Made by a program: the position numbers and the translations under genes. The notes below the pieces were generated by a model that did no database searches, was not told the DNA's origin, and saw only the letters and a program-made list of their open reading frames with translations. From contig NZ_CP119391.1 in NCBI RefSeq assembly GCF_031886125.1, positions 1,736,001 through 1,800,000 of the forward strand: a DNA stretch of 64,000 bases. Direction: 5' to 3'. Shown here one piece after another: positions 1 to 7,532 of the stretch. Each line of letters opens with the position of its first letter. Within the stretch, counting starts at the first letter, position 1. Source of the stretch: Halomonas piscis. GTDB lineage: Bacteria; Pseudomonadota; Gammaproteobacteria; Pseudomonadales; Halomonadaceae.

Positions 1-602
1 GGGGCTGCGGGCAGCTGTTTCAGCGAGTCGGCATCAAGCTGCGCCGGCAGACTCTGCTGGCGCCGTTCGGTTTCGAGTCGCGCCGGCCACTCTTCGCCGT
101 GAAGGCGCTGCCAATGCTGCCACAGCGCCCAGAGGGCATCGACGTTGCCCTCTGGGCCTGGCGCTGCTGCTATGCGGTAGTGCGCCAGCAGCGCGTGCAG
201 GTGCTGCTCGGCAAGCTCCGGCGCCAGCCGCTGGGCCAGGCGACGGGTGCAGATCAGGCGAGCTTCATAGCGGATGCCGGCCCGTTTGAAGGCGTTACGC
301 AGGAAGGCATGGTGCACCCGGGCATTGTGGGCGATCAGGATGGCATTTCCCAGCCAGCTATGCAGCTCTGTTGCCGCCTGCTCGAAGGAGGCGGCGTCGG
401 TTAGCGTGGCGTCATCCAGGGCAGTGACGGCAGCCGGGACGCGCTGGCCGGGGTTGAACCGCTGTAGTCGGCGCTCGACAATAGCGCCGTTTTCCACCCG
501 CAGGGCGGCGAGTTCGATAATCCGGTCGCGGGTGGGCCGGGTGCCGGAGGCGTTCACCTGGAGGAAAACCAGCGGTGTCGGATCAGCGGTATCAGCCGGC
601 AC
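1..602 (-). CDS. Partial DnaQ-fold (DEDDh-like) protein with degenerate exonuclease motifs
   Basis: Only the first 200 codons are present; the gene runs off the left edge. Read from a GTG at 602, just after the stop of the upstream gene at 611. The protein follows the RNase T/DnaQ exonuclease fold: a first strand LVFLQVNASG (residues 11-20), RIIELAALRV (27-36) and an ExoII-like block HNARVHHAF (92-100). The catalytic Asp-x-Glu of ExoI is replaced by Gln15 and Asn17, and the ExoII Asp by His97, so nuclease activity is doubtful. The last visible residues, SLKQLPAAP, resemble the start of a UvrC/Cho-type GIY-YIG domain (usually LP-x-x-PGVY), so this may be a DnaQ-GIY-YIG fusion. The start codon is uncertain: there is no strong ribosome site and no in-frame ATG nearby. 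Confidence 0.65.
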   Translation of the reverse strand, partial: MPADTADPTPLVFLQVNASGTRPTRDRIIELAALRVENGAIVERRLQRFNPGQRVPAAVTALDDATLTDAASFEQAATELHSWLGNAILIAHNARVHHAFLRNAFKRAGIRYEARLICTRRLAQRLAPELAEQHLHALLAHYRIAAAPGPEGNVDALWALWQHWQRLHGEEWPARLETERRQQSLPAQLDADSLKQLPAA

Positions 603-610
603 GGGAAAGC

Positions 611-1738
611 CTAGAGTCCATGAGGGTCCACGGCTAGCGCGCGGGCGGGCAGGCGCGTGTCGGTGATGCCGCGCTCCTGCAAAAACGCTTCCATGCGCTG
701 ATAGCGTCGCGTATCCACCGCTGCCGGGCGCAGCGCCATGCGGCGCACAATCGCAGGCCAGGCGGCCTGGTTGACGCTGTTGTCCAGCACCGGGTAGGCC
801 TCGGTCAGCGTTTCCCAGGCGCGTGCGGGGTCGTCGGCAATCCAGCGGGCGGCGTTTTCCAGGGCAACGGTCAGGCGCTGCCAGGTGTCCTTGCGCGCTC
901 TCAGCGCATTGCCGTTGATCATCAGCACCAGTCCGTCGTGTGCCGGCAGTCCCAGCTCGGTATAGGGAATGACGCTGGCATTGATGCCGTCGGTTGCCAG
1001 CTGGGCAGGCAGCGAGTGATTGAAACCGTCGGCCATGATCTGGATGTTGCCTTCCTGGAGATGGCGCTCGCTGCCGTAGTGCACGTTGAGCGGGGCGCTA
1101 TAGCCATCGGTCTGCCGCACGCTGCCGGGAACCAGCAGCGGTACGATAAGCTCGGCGCCTTCCCGGGTGGCATAGCCGTAAGACAGCGTGGCCAGCGCGT
1201 CGAGCTCCTCCGGCCGGGCATCGCCGGTGACGATGACCGCATTGAGCGGTGTGGCCATCAGCGTGGCGATACGGACCAGGCGGTCATCGTCGTGATCGCG
1301 AAGATGCAAGAGCGGCTGGCGCGCCAGGGCGGCGTCGACTTCGCCGGCGGCCAGCAGCTTGGCGGGTAGGGACGGGTCTGCCGGCGGCTTGAGCGTCACC
1401 TCGAGCCCCTGCTCCAGGTAAAGCTCCCGCGCCTTGGCTACCAGCAGCGGCGCGTGCTGAGGGCTTAAAAACCAGTCGAGCATGATGGTCAGCGACTCTA
1501 CCGGCGGCGGCGGTAGCGGCTCAGGCGCCGCCACGGCGATAGCCGGGGCGGGGATCACGATTTTATCCGGCGGCCAGAGGTTGTCGGGCAGCTTCACGTC
1601 GCTGTTCAGCGTCAGGGCGTCGTCATCCGCGGAGCCATCCTGCGCCCAGATGCCGACGCTGACCAGCCACAAAAGCGCCAGCAGGCAGGAGCCTGGGCCG
1701 GGGAGGCAGCGTAACCGGGAGGAGGTTGTCGATGTCAT
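611..1738 (-). CDS. NMT1/ThiY-like ABC-type substrate-binding protein
   Basis: A 375-residue exported protein. It has a hydrophobic signal segment (about residues 14-31, LAL-LWLVSVGIWAQ), a proline/alanine-rich linker (about 62-80) and then a periplasmic-binding fold starting LTIMLDWFLSPQHAPLLVAK, the usual opening of NMT1/ThiY/SsuA-type proteins that bind pyrimidine precursors, nitrate or sulfonates. No permease or ATPase gene adjoins it, so the ligand cannot be read from context. It lies 8 bp upstream of the DnaQ-like gene on the same strand and is divergent from the antiporter gene. The family call is fairly sure; the substrate is unknown. Confidence 0.7.
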   Translation of the reverse strand: MTSTTSSRLRCLPGPGSCLLALLWLVSVGIWAQDGSADDDALTLNSDVKLPDNLWPPDKIVIPAPAIAVAAPEPLPPPPVESLTIMLDWFLSPQHAPLLVAKARELYLEQGLEVTLKPPADPSLPAKLLAAGEVDAALARQPLLHLRDHDDDRLVRIATLMATPLNAVIVTGDARPEELDALATLSYGYATREGAELIVPLLVPGSVRQTDGYSAPLNVHYGSERHLQEGNIQIMADGFNHSLPAQLATDGINASVIPYTELGLPAHDGLVLMINGNALRARKDTWQRLTVALENAARWIADDPARAWETLTEAYPVLDNSVNQAAWPAIVRRMALRPAAVDTRRYQRMEAFLQERGITDTRLPARALAVDPHGL

Positions 1739-1867
1739 GAAGCGGAGTGTATCCGCATGATAAACGGCCTGGCTAGCATAGCGGATGCGCTCGGGCCTGG
1801 AATGTCACGGTAAAGCCGTGCACGGCATGGCATAATGGCCCGGATCACGCGGTCGAGACGGGGAGAC

Positions 1868-3574
1868 ATGGACGCAATATATACCTTCTTTTTACTGGGC
1901 GGCGGCTTGATGACCCTGAGCATTCTGGCCAGCCGCCTGTCATCGCTTTTCGGCCTGCCGCTTTTGCTGATCTTCCTGGGCCTTGGCATGCTGGCCGGCG
2001 AGGAAGGCATCCTCGGTGTCGAGTTCGACAACTATTCCATGGCCTTCATTATCGGGCATTTGGCGCTGGCCATGATTCTGCTCGACGGCGGCCTGCGCAC
2101 GCGGCTGAAAACCTTCCGGGTCGCCTTCAGGCCGGCGCTGCTGCTGGCAACGTTCGGCGTACTGGTGACCAGCGCCATTGTCGGCGCGATCGCCATGCTG
2201 ATTTTCGATCTGACGCTGATCCAGGGGCTGCTGGTGGGCGCTATCGTGGGCTCGACCGATGCGGCCGCGGTGTTTTCCATGCTCAGAGGACACGGCGTCA
2301 ATCTCAACGAGCGGGTGGGCGCGACGCTTGAGATTGAGTCCGGCACCAACGATCCGATGGCGATCTTTCTGACGCTGATGCTCATTGAGGTGCTGCGCGG
2401 CGATATCGGCGGGATCGGCGAAACGGCGCTGTTTTTTGCGACCCAGTTCGGTATCGGGCTTGCCGTGGGCATCGGCGGCGGCTGGCTCAGCGCCAAGCTG
2501 CTGCGCTTCATGGATCTGGCCCCGGGGCTTTATTCCATGCTGGCGCTAGCGCTGGGATTCAGCGTTTTCGGGCTGACCAGCGTGCTTGGCGGCAGCGGCT
2601 TTCTTGCCATCTATCTCGCCGGGCTGATGATCGGCAACCAGCCCGGACGCCACCTCAGCGCCATCCTCCCGGTACACGACGGCTTGGCCTGGCTAAGCCA
2701 GATCGGCCTGTTCTTGGTGCTGGGGCTGCTGGTGACGCCAAGTCAGCTGTGGGACGTGGCCCTGCCTGCCTCCCTGGTGGCGCTGGCGCTGATCTTTGTG
2801 GCCCGTCCGATTGCCGTGTTTGCCATCATCAGGCCGTTTTTCAAGTTTCGTACCCGGGAGGTGCTGTTTATTGCCTGGGTCGGGCTGCGCGGGGCGGTGC
2901 CCATTGTCCTGGCGATTTTCCCGCTGATTGGCGGGGTGGACAATGCTTTCCTGTATTTCAACGTGGCCTTTGCCGTGGTGCTCATGTCGCTGCTGGTTCA
3001 GGGGGGGTCGCTTGCCTGGGTGGCACGCTGGCTCAAGCTCGAAGTGCCCGACGGCGCTACCCCCAACCGCCGGGGGCCCTTGGGCATTTTGCCGGAAAAC
3101 GACTTCGAGATGTTTGTCTATGAAGTGGAGAATCTCGATCTCGACGACGTCCCCATCCGCCTGCTGCGGTTTCCTTCCGGGGCGTTGATTTCCGCGCTGT
3201 TTCGCCAGCATGCCATGCTCCATCCGAAGGGAAATACGCGCTTGAAGATCGGCGACGTCCTCTGCGTGATCGGGCGGGAAGAAGACATCGTGGCGCTGAA
3301 TCGCCTGTTCAACGGCGACGCGCGCTTCAAGCGGGAGCGAGCCTTCTTCGGGGCCTTCACCCTGGATGCCAGCGCGCGGATGAAGGACATTGCCGAAGCG
3401 TACGGCCTTACTCTGGGGTCGGGCACCCCCGACATGACGCTGGCCGAATTTATGGCGCTGCGGGTCGGCGGGCATCCGGTGGTAGGCGACGACGTGGACT
3501 GGCACGGCATTCAATGGGTTGTCAGCGAAATGAACGGCAACCTTATCACCCGGGTGGGCCTCAGGCTTTACTAA
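1868..3574 (+). CDS. nhaP2: K+/H+ antiporter, NhaP2/CvrA type (CPA1)
   Basis: An inner-membrane cation/proton antiporter of 568 residues, close to E. coli CvrA. About a dozen hydrophobic helices fill residues 1-390, including FLGLGMLAGEEG and the conserved acidic region LEIESGTNDPMA. A cytoplasmic TrkA-C-like domain follows (ENLDLDDVPIRLLRFP, KIGDVLCVIGREEDI) and then a C-terminal CorC/HlyC-like segment. I chose the ATG at 1868 because GGGGAGA lies directly upstream; an earlier in-frame start at 1835 lacks a ribosome site. In a halophile it is expected to take part in potassium and pH balance. The gene stands alone and is followed by the tRNA-Ser pair. Confidence 0.9.
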   Translation: MDAIYTFFLLGGGLMTLSILASRLSSLFGLPLLLIFLGLGMLAGEEGILGVEFDNYSMAFIIGHLALAMILLDGGLRTRLKTFRVAFRPALLLATFGVLVTSAIVGAIAMLIFDLTLIQGLLVGAIVGSTDAAAVFSMLRGHGVNLNERVGATLEIESGTNDPMAIFLTLMLIEVLRGDIGGIGETALFFATQFGIGLAVGIGGGWLSAKLLRFMDLAPGLYSMLALALGFSVFGLTSVLGGSGFLAIYLAGLMIGNQPGRHLSAILPVHDGLAWLSQIGLFLVLGLLVTPSQLWDVALPASLVALALIFVARPIAVFAIIRPFFKFRTREVLFIAWVGLRGAVPIVLAIFPLIGGVDNAFLYFNVAFAVVLMSLLVQGGSLAWVARWLKLEVPDGATPNRRGPLGILPENDFEMFVYEVENLDLDDVPIRLLRFPSGALISALFRQHAMLHPKGNTRLKIGDVLCVIGREEDIVALNRLFNGDARFKRERAFFGAFTLDASARMKDIAEAYGLTLGSGTPDMTLAEFMALRVGGHPVVGDDVDWHGIQWVVSEMNGNLITRVGLRLY

Positions 3575-3579
3575 TCGTA

Positions 3580-3607
3580 TTGATTTCCAGCGGAAAACCG
3601 GTAAAAT
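3580..3607 (+). promoter_or_regulatory. Sigma-70-like promoter of tRNA-Ser(CGA)
   Basis: TTGATT (3580-3585) and TAAAAT (3602-3607) are separated by 16 bp, and the mature tRNA begins 14 bp after the -10 box. The second tRNA-Ser gene has the same arrangement. Confidence 0.65.
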
Positions 3608-3620
3608 TCGCTCCCGTGCC

Positions 3621-3711
3621 GGAGGGATGGCAGAGTGGTTGATTGCACCGGTCTCGAAAACCGGCGTAGGTTTGTAGCCTACCCAGGGTTCGAATCCCTG
3701 TCCCTCCGCCA
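3621..3711 (+). tRNA. tRNA-Ser (anticodon CGA)
   Basis: A class II tRNA with a 7-bp acceptor stem (GGAGGGA/TCCCTCC), discriminator G, encoded CCA, a long variable arm (GTAGGTTTGTAGCCTAC region) and T-loop GTTCGAATCC. The anticodon stem CCGGT/ACCGG encloses CTCGAAA, giving anticodon CGA, which reads UCG. It differs from the next tRNA gene at only two bases. Confidence 0.96.
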
Positions 3712-3722
3712 AGAAACTTGGC

Positions 3723-3750
3723 AAAAAAAGCGCCTGCGGGCGCTTTTTTT
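3723..3750 (+). terminator. Rho-independent terminator after tRNA-Ser(CGA)
   Basis: Stem GCGCC/GGCGC with loop TGCG at 3730-3743, followed by seven T and preceded by seven A, so it could act in both directions. Confidence 0.88.
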
Positions 3751-3820
3751 ATCTTTGGTGGTGAGTAAAGCGAAAGGCCATGCCGCCGTCCGAATAAGCG
3801 CCGGGTCGCGACGAAAAGCA

Positions 3821-3848
3821 TTGACTTTCAACGGCGGGCTGGTAGGAT
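3821..3848 (+). promoter_or_regulatory. Sigma-70-like promoter of tRNA-Ser(UGA)
   Basis: TTGACT (3821-3826) and TAGGAT (3843-3848) have a 16-bp spacer, and the tRNA starts 11 bp downstream. The tRNA therefore appears to be transcribed separately from its neighbour. Confidence 0.65.
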
Positions 3849-3859
3849 GCGCCCACGTC

Positions 3860-3950
3860 GGAGGGATGGCAGAGCGGTTGATTGCACCGGTCTTGAAAAC
3901 CGGCGTAGGTTTGTAGCCTACCCAGGGTTCGAATCCCTGTCCCTCCGCCA
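3860..3950 (+). tRNA. tRNA-Ser (anticodon TGA)
   Basis: The same 91-nt class II serine tRNA as the gene at 3621. It differs only by C for T in the D arm (AGCGG against AGTGG) and T for C at the wobble position, giving anticodon UGA. CCA is encoded. Confidence 0.96.
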
Positions 3951-3966
3951 AAAACATGGTAAATCA

Positions 3967-3988
3967 AGCGCCTGCCGGCGCTTTTTTT
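3967..3988 (+). terminator. Rho-independent terminator after tRNA-Ser(UGA)
   Basis: Stem AGCGCC/GGCGCT with loop TGCC, followed by a T tract through 3988. Confidence 0.88.
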
Positions 3989-4217
3989 GTTTTATAAGCC
4001 GCTATCCGGCGTGGAGCGGAGCCTGGTGCCCGCCGGCGGCCGGCGATAGAGCCGACGAAACGCTAGCGTATTCAAGGCGTTTGGGGGTAGGCCCGCCCGC
4101 AAAGCCCGCAAGCGTTGAATGCGCATGCGGCGATAAAGGCTTTTCAGGCTTGCGTATGGAACCTGTGGGCGGCATGCTTGTCGATTGTTGAGAAACGACC
4201 AACGGAGCATGTTTCAC

Positions 4218-4898
4218 ATGGCTTACAACGAATCACGCCTTTCCAGATCGCAGTCGACGCAGGCCGTAAGCGATCTCGGTGCCAGCAAGGTGCTGCGTAA
4301 TACCTATGCGCTTCTGGCCATGACGCTGCTGTTTTCTGCGCTGACCGCGGGTGCCGCCATGGCCATGGGCATCGAGCGGATCAATATCCTGGTATTTTTC
4401 ATCGGCGCCTACGGGCTGATGTTTCTCGTCCACAAGACGGCCAACTCCGCCACCGGGCTTGTGGCGACCTTCGCCTTTACCGGTTTCATGGGCTTTACTC
4501 TTGGCCCTATTCTCTCGGCCTATTTGACGCTGCCCAACGGTGCCGAGCTGATCATGACGGCGCTTGCCATGACCGGGCTGACCTTCTTTGGTCTGTCGGC
4601 GGTGGCGCTGGTGACCAAAAAGGACTTCAGCTTTTTAAGCAACTTCCTGATGGCCGGCGCTATCGTGTTGATTCTGGCCATGGTGGCGGGGCTGGTCTTC
4701 CAGATTCAGGCGCTGTCGCTGATGGTATCGGCAGGCTTCGTGCTGTTTTCTTCAGCAGCGATTCTCTATCAGACCAGCGAGATGGTGCACCGCGCCGGCG
4801 AGACCAACTATATACTCGCCACCATTACGCTGTACGTGTCCATCTACAATCTCTTTATCAGCCTGCTTTCTCTGCTGGGCGTCATGAGCAGCGATTAA
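4218..4898 (+). CDS. yccA: YccA-type Bax inhibitor-1 (TMBIM) membrane protein
   Basis: A 226-residue protein with a short polar N-terminus (MAYNESRLSRSQ) and seven hydrophobic helices, typical of the bacterial BI-1/UPF0005 family. In E. coli, YccA interacts with and modulates the FtsH membrane protease. The ATG at 4218 is 11 bp after ACGGAG; the in-frame ATG at 4209 is only 2 bp away and is less likely. It is followed by tusDCB-tusE, the order seen in Pseudomonas, which supports the name. Confidence 0.88.
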   Translation: MAYNESRLSRSQSTQAVSDLGASKVLRNTYALLAMTLLFSALTAGAAMAMGIERINILVFFIGAYGLMFLVHKTANSATGLVATFAFTGFMGFTLGPILSAYLTLPNGAELIMTALAMTGLTFFGLSAVALVTKKDFSFLSNFLMAGAIVLILAMVAGLVFQIQALSLMVSAGFVLFSSAAILYQTSEMVHRAGETNYILATITLYVSIYNLFISLLSLLGVMSSD

Positions 4899-4998
4899 GC
4901 GCTCCGCTATATTCTCAAACCGGCCGGGCCTTGTGCGTCAGCTTGCTCTGATGCCAGGGCCTGCGTTGTTTTTGGCCGAATGATGGGGGGGGGGACAG

Positions 4999-5391
4999 AT
5001 GAAATACGCACTGCTGGTCATGGGCGCGCCCTATAGCAGCCAGGCACCGCATTCGGCGCTGCGCTTCGCTCGGGCGCTGCTGGAAGGGGGGCATACGCTG
5101 GACAGCGTTTTCTTTTACCGCGAGGGGGTACACAACGCCTCTTTTCTGATGACGCCGCCCCAGGACGAGGCAAACCTGCACCGGCTCTGGTGCGAGCTGA
5201 ATCGGGAGCACGGCGTAAAGCTCGACGTCTGTATCGCCGCGGCACTGCGCCGCGGCCTGATGAACGCCGAAGAGGCGGCGCGGCACGGCTACGACGAACA
5301 TAGCGTCGCCCCCCCTTTTGCGCTGACCGGGCTCGGGCAGCTGCTTGACATTCAGCAGCGCTGCGACCGGCTGATCACCTTTGCCGCCTGA
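4999..5391 (+). CDS. tusD: Sulfurtransferase complex subunit TusD
   Basis: A 130-residue DsrE/TusD-family protein of the sulfur relay that carries persulfide sulfur from TusA to TusE for 2-thiolation of wobble uridine in tRNA. The start MKYALLVMGAPYSSQAPHSA is characteristic, and the sulfur-carrying cysteine is present in LDVCIAAAL as residue 78, the position used in E. coli TusD. A purine-rich GGGGGGGGGACAG precedes the ATG. It is the first gene of the tusD-tusC-tusB-tusE run. Confidence 0.93.
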   Translation: MKYALLVMGAPYSSQAPHSALRFARALLEGGHTLDSVFFYREGVHNASFLMTPPQDEANLHRLWCELNREHGVKLDVCIAAALRRGLMNAEEAARHGYDEHSVAPPFALTGLGQLLDIQQRCDRLITFAA

Positions 5392-5439
5392 GGCTTTCGT
5401 AAACGGGCCATCAATCCCTTCTGTGAAGTGACACCCGCG

Positions 5440-5799
5440 ATGGATAATACGCTACTTGTCGTGATACGCAGCGCGCCTTACCAGGGCGTCAGGCTGCGCG
5501 AAAGCCTGGATGCGCTGCTGGTCGGGGCGGCGTTTGGCAAGCCGGTAGTGCCGCTGTTCATGGGGCAGGGCGTTCTGGCGCTGCTGCCCGGGCAAGCGCC
5601 CGGCGCGCCGGGTCAGAAGGCTGCGCTGCCGATCATCGAGATGCTGGAAATGTACGATATCGATACGCTTTACCTGCCCGCCGCAGACGCCGCCGCCCGC
5701 GGGCTCGACGGACGTGACCTGATAGCCAACACGCGGCTGCTTGACGCCGACGCCGTGAAGACGCTGCTCCATGAGGCCGGGCAGGTCCTGACGTTTTGA
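5440..5799 (+). CDS. tusC: Sulfurtransferase complex subunit TusC
   Basis: 119 residues of the DsrF/TusC family, a structural subunit of the TusBCD heterohexamer. Markers are LVVIRSAPYQG near the start and LEMYDIDTLY at about residues 70-79. I chose ATG 5440 because it gives the family's usual length; the in-frame GTG at 5428 has no better ribosome site. It lies 48 bp after tusD and 38 bp before tusB. Confidence 0.9.
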   Translation: MDNTLLVVIRSAPYQGVRLRESLDALLVGAAFGKPVVPLFMGQGVLALLPGQAPGAPGQKAALPIIEMLEMYDIDTLYLPAADAAARGLDGRDLIANTRLLDADAVKTLLHEAGQVLTF

Positions 5800-5837
5800 C
5801 AGCCCCGGTTCCCGCAAAAGATGACACAGGGCCGATA

Positions 5838-6131
5838 ATGATACTGCATATCCTCAACTGTCCTCCGGATGCAGGCCAGGCAAGCGCCCAGGCGCTTGCG
5901 GCTATGGCGGCAGAAGATGCGCTGCTGCTGATCGAAGACGGCGTCTACGCCGTGCTTGATGCCGACTGGGAAGGTCTCGGGCTCGGCGCCGGGCGTCTTT
6001 ACGCGCTTGAGGACGACCTTGCCGCCCGGGGGCTTGGCAGCCAAGCACACAAGCGCGACATTGACACCGTCAGCATGGAAGGCTTTGTCAGTCTAACCGC
6101 CAGGGCGCGGCAGGTTGTTAGCTGGTACTGA
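5838..6131 (+). CDS. tusB: Sulfurtransferase complex subunit TusB
   Basis: 97 residues of the DsrH/TusB family. MILHILNCPP opens the protein and LLLIEDGVYAVL (about residues 33-44) is the typical core strand-helix. The ATG at 5838, shortly after AGGG, gives the usual length of about 95 residues; a TTG at 5796 that overlaps tusC would give an atypical extension. The stop at 6131 is 2 bp before tusE, consistent with translational coupling. Confidence 0.9.
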   Translation: MILHILNCPPDAGQASAQALAAMAAEDALLLIEDGVYAVLDADWEGLGLGAGRLYALEDDLAARGLGSQAHKRDIDTVSMEGFVSLTARARQVVSWY

Positions 6132-6133
6132 GT

Positions 6134-6493
6134 ATGGCTGAAGTAAAAATATACCGTTATCTCCATATCAATAATAAAAAAATTCCGCTGGATCCCGAAG
6201 ACTATCTTGTCTACATGGATGACTGGACAGAAAGCGTGGCAGAGGCGTTGGCCGAAGAAGACGGTATCACGCTGACCGAGGCCCACTGGGAGCTCATCTG
6301 GGTGCTGCGAAACTTTTACGCTCGCTTTGAGATGGCGCCGGCCATGCGCGCCTGGATCAAGGCGATCAAGCAGCAGCTGGAGCTGGGCGAGGAAAAAGGG
6401 CGTTCGATCTATGTGATGTCGCTTTTTCCCGGCAGCCCCGCCAAGCGTGCCGCTCGCATTGCCGGGCTGCCCAAGCCCACCAACTGCCTTTAG
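6134..6493 (+). CDS. tusE: Sulfur relay protein TusE/DsrC family
   Basis: 119 residues. TusE takes the persulfide from TusBCD and passes it to MnmA. The conserved C-terminal arm is present: GLPKPTNCL, with the functional cysteine as the penultimate residue. The mid-region ITLTEAHWELIWVLRNFY is typical of the DsrC fold. It starts 2 bp after tusB, and its stop overlaps by 4 bp the stop of the convergent deacetylase gene. Confidence 0.94.
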   Translation: MAEVKIYRYLHINNKKIPLDPEDYLVYMDDWTESVAEALAEEDGITLTEAHWELIWVLRNFYARFEMAPAMRAWIKAIKQQLELGEEKGRSIYVMSLFPGSPAKRAARIAGLPKPTNCL

Positions 6494-7431
6494 GCCGCAT
6501 CGGCAAAGGGCAGCCCCAGCAGTGCCTTGACGTGAGCCAGGGTAGCGCTTGCCAGCGAATCCAGGTGATAGCCGCCTTCCAGCACCGACACCAGCCGACC
6601 GTCCGCATACAGCGTGGCTATCTCCAGGGCCAGCCGCGTCACCCAGTAGAAATCTTCATCTTCCAGCTCGATATTCGACATGGGGTCATCGCGGTGGGCA
6701 TCGAACCCCGACGACAGCAGCACCAGATCGGGCTTGAAGGCGTGCAGCGCCGGAAGCCACTGATCTTCTATGGCCTGGCGAAACGCCTCTCCGCGGGTGC
6801 CCGCTTCAAGAGGCGTATTCACCACGTTGTGGTAGTCGTCTTCCAGGTACCGCCAGGGATAGAAGGGCGCCTGGAAGCTGCTGCATATCAGTATGTTCGG
6901 GTCCTGCTTGAAAATATCGATGGTGCCGTTGCACTGGTGCACGTCGAAATCGAGAATGGCAATGCGCCGCGCCGAGTATCGCTTGCGCGCATAGGCGGCC
7001 GCCACGGCCACGTTGTTGTAAAAGCAAAAGCCCATGGTCGCCGCTGCCTCGGCGTGATGACCCGGCGGGCGGACCGCGCAAAAGACGTTGTCGGCCTGGT
7101 GGCGAAACACCTGATCCACGCCCCGCAGCGCGGCCCCGGCGGCCATTGACGCTGCTTTCAGGCTCTCCGGATTCATTAGGGTGTCGTCATTGAGCATGAC
7201 GATATCCTGGTGGGGCACCACGTCCTTGAGCGCCTGGAGGTGCTCGCCTGGATGCACCCTGGCCAGATCTTCCCGGCCGGCCTCCTTGGCATCCGACTGC
7301 ATGGTCTGCTGCAGTAGCCCGGCAAGCGCCAGACGCGCGCTGATCGCTTCCAGACGCTTTGGCGATTCGGGGTGTTCCGGCCCCATATAGTGCAGGGCAC
7401 AAGAGGGGTGCGTGATATAGGCAGTGATCAT
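6490..7431 (-). CDS. Histone deacetylase-family (AcuC/acetylpolyamine hydrolase-like) protein
   Basis: A 313-residue zinc-dependent deacetylase fold. Visible motifs are RPPGHHAEAAATMGFCFYNN (active-site His pair), ILDFDVHQCNGT (zinc Asp-x-His), SSGFDAHRDDP (zinc Asp) and GGYHLDSLA near the C-terminus. The common DVHHGNGT is changed to DVHQCNGT; the zinc ligands are kept, so activity is plausible. Family members remove acetyl groups from lysines or polyamines. It is divergent from a Pat/YfiQ-type lysine acetyltransferase gene, an arrangement suggesting a reversible protein-acetylation switch like Bacillus AcuA/AcuC. The substrate is inferred, not shown. Confidence 0.85.
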   Translation of the reverse strand: MITAYITHPSCALHYMGPEHPESPKRLEAISARLALAGLLQQTMQSDAKEAGREDLARVHPGEHLQALKDVVPHQDIVMLNDDTLMNPESLKAASMAAGAALRGVDQVFRHQADNVFCAVRPPGHHAEAAATMGFCFYNNVAVAAAYARKRYSARRIAILDFDVHQCNGTIDIFKQDPNILICSSFQAPFYPWRYLEDDYHNVVNTPLEAGTRGEAFRQAIEDQWLPALHAFKPDLVLLSSGFDAHRDDPMSNIELEDEDFYWVTRLALEIATLYADGRLVSVLEGGYHLDSLASATLAHVKALLGLPFADAA

Positions 7432-7532
7432 GTCGGAGCTCCGCTGTGGCTCGGGACAGCTTAAGCCTAAAGCCGGGATGTGTCATAGTGCCCATAGGTC
7501 GTAACGACACGATTCCCGGGGGGAGTACCCAA

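Noticed and set aside
3561..3967. Several short frames over the tRNA-Ser genes encoding similar peptides on both strands
   Set aside because: They translate the tRNA genes and their terminators; the similarity comes from the tRNA duplication.
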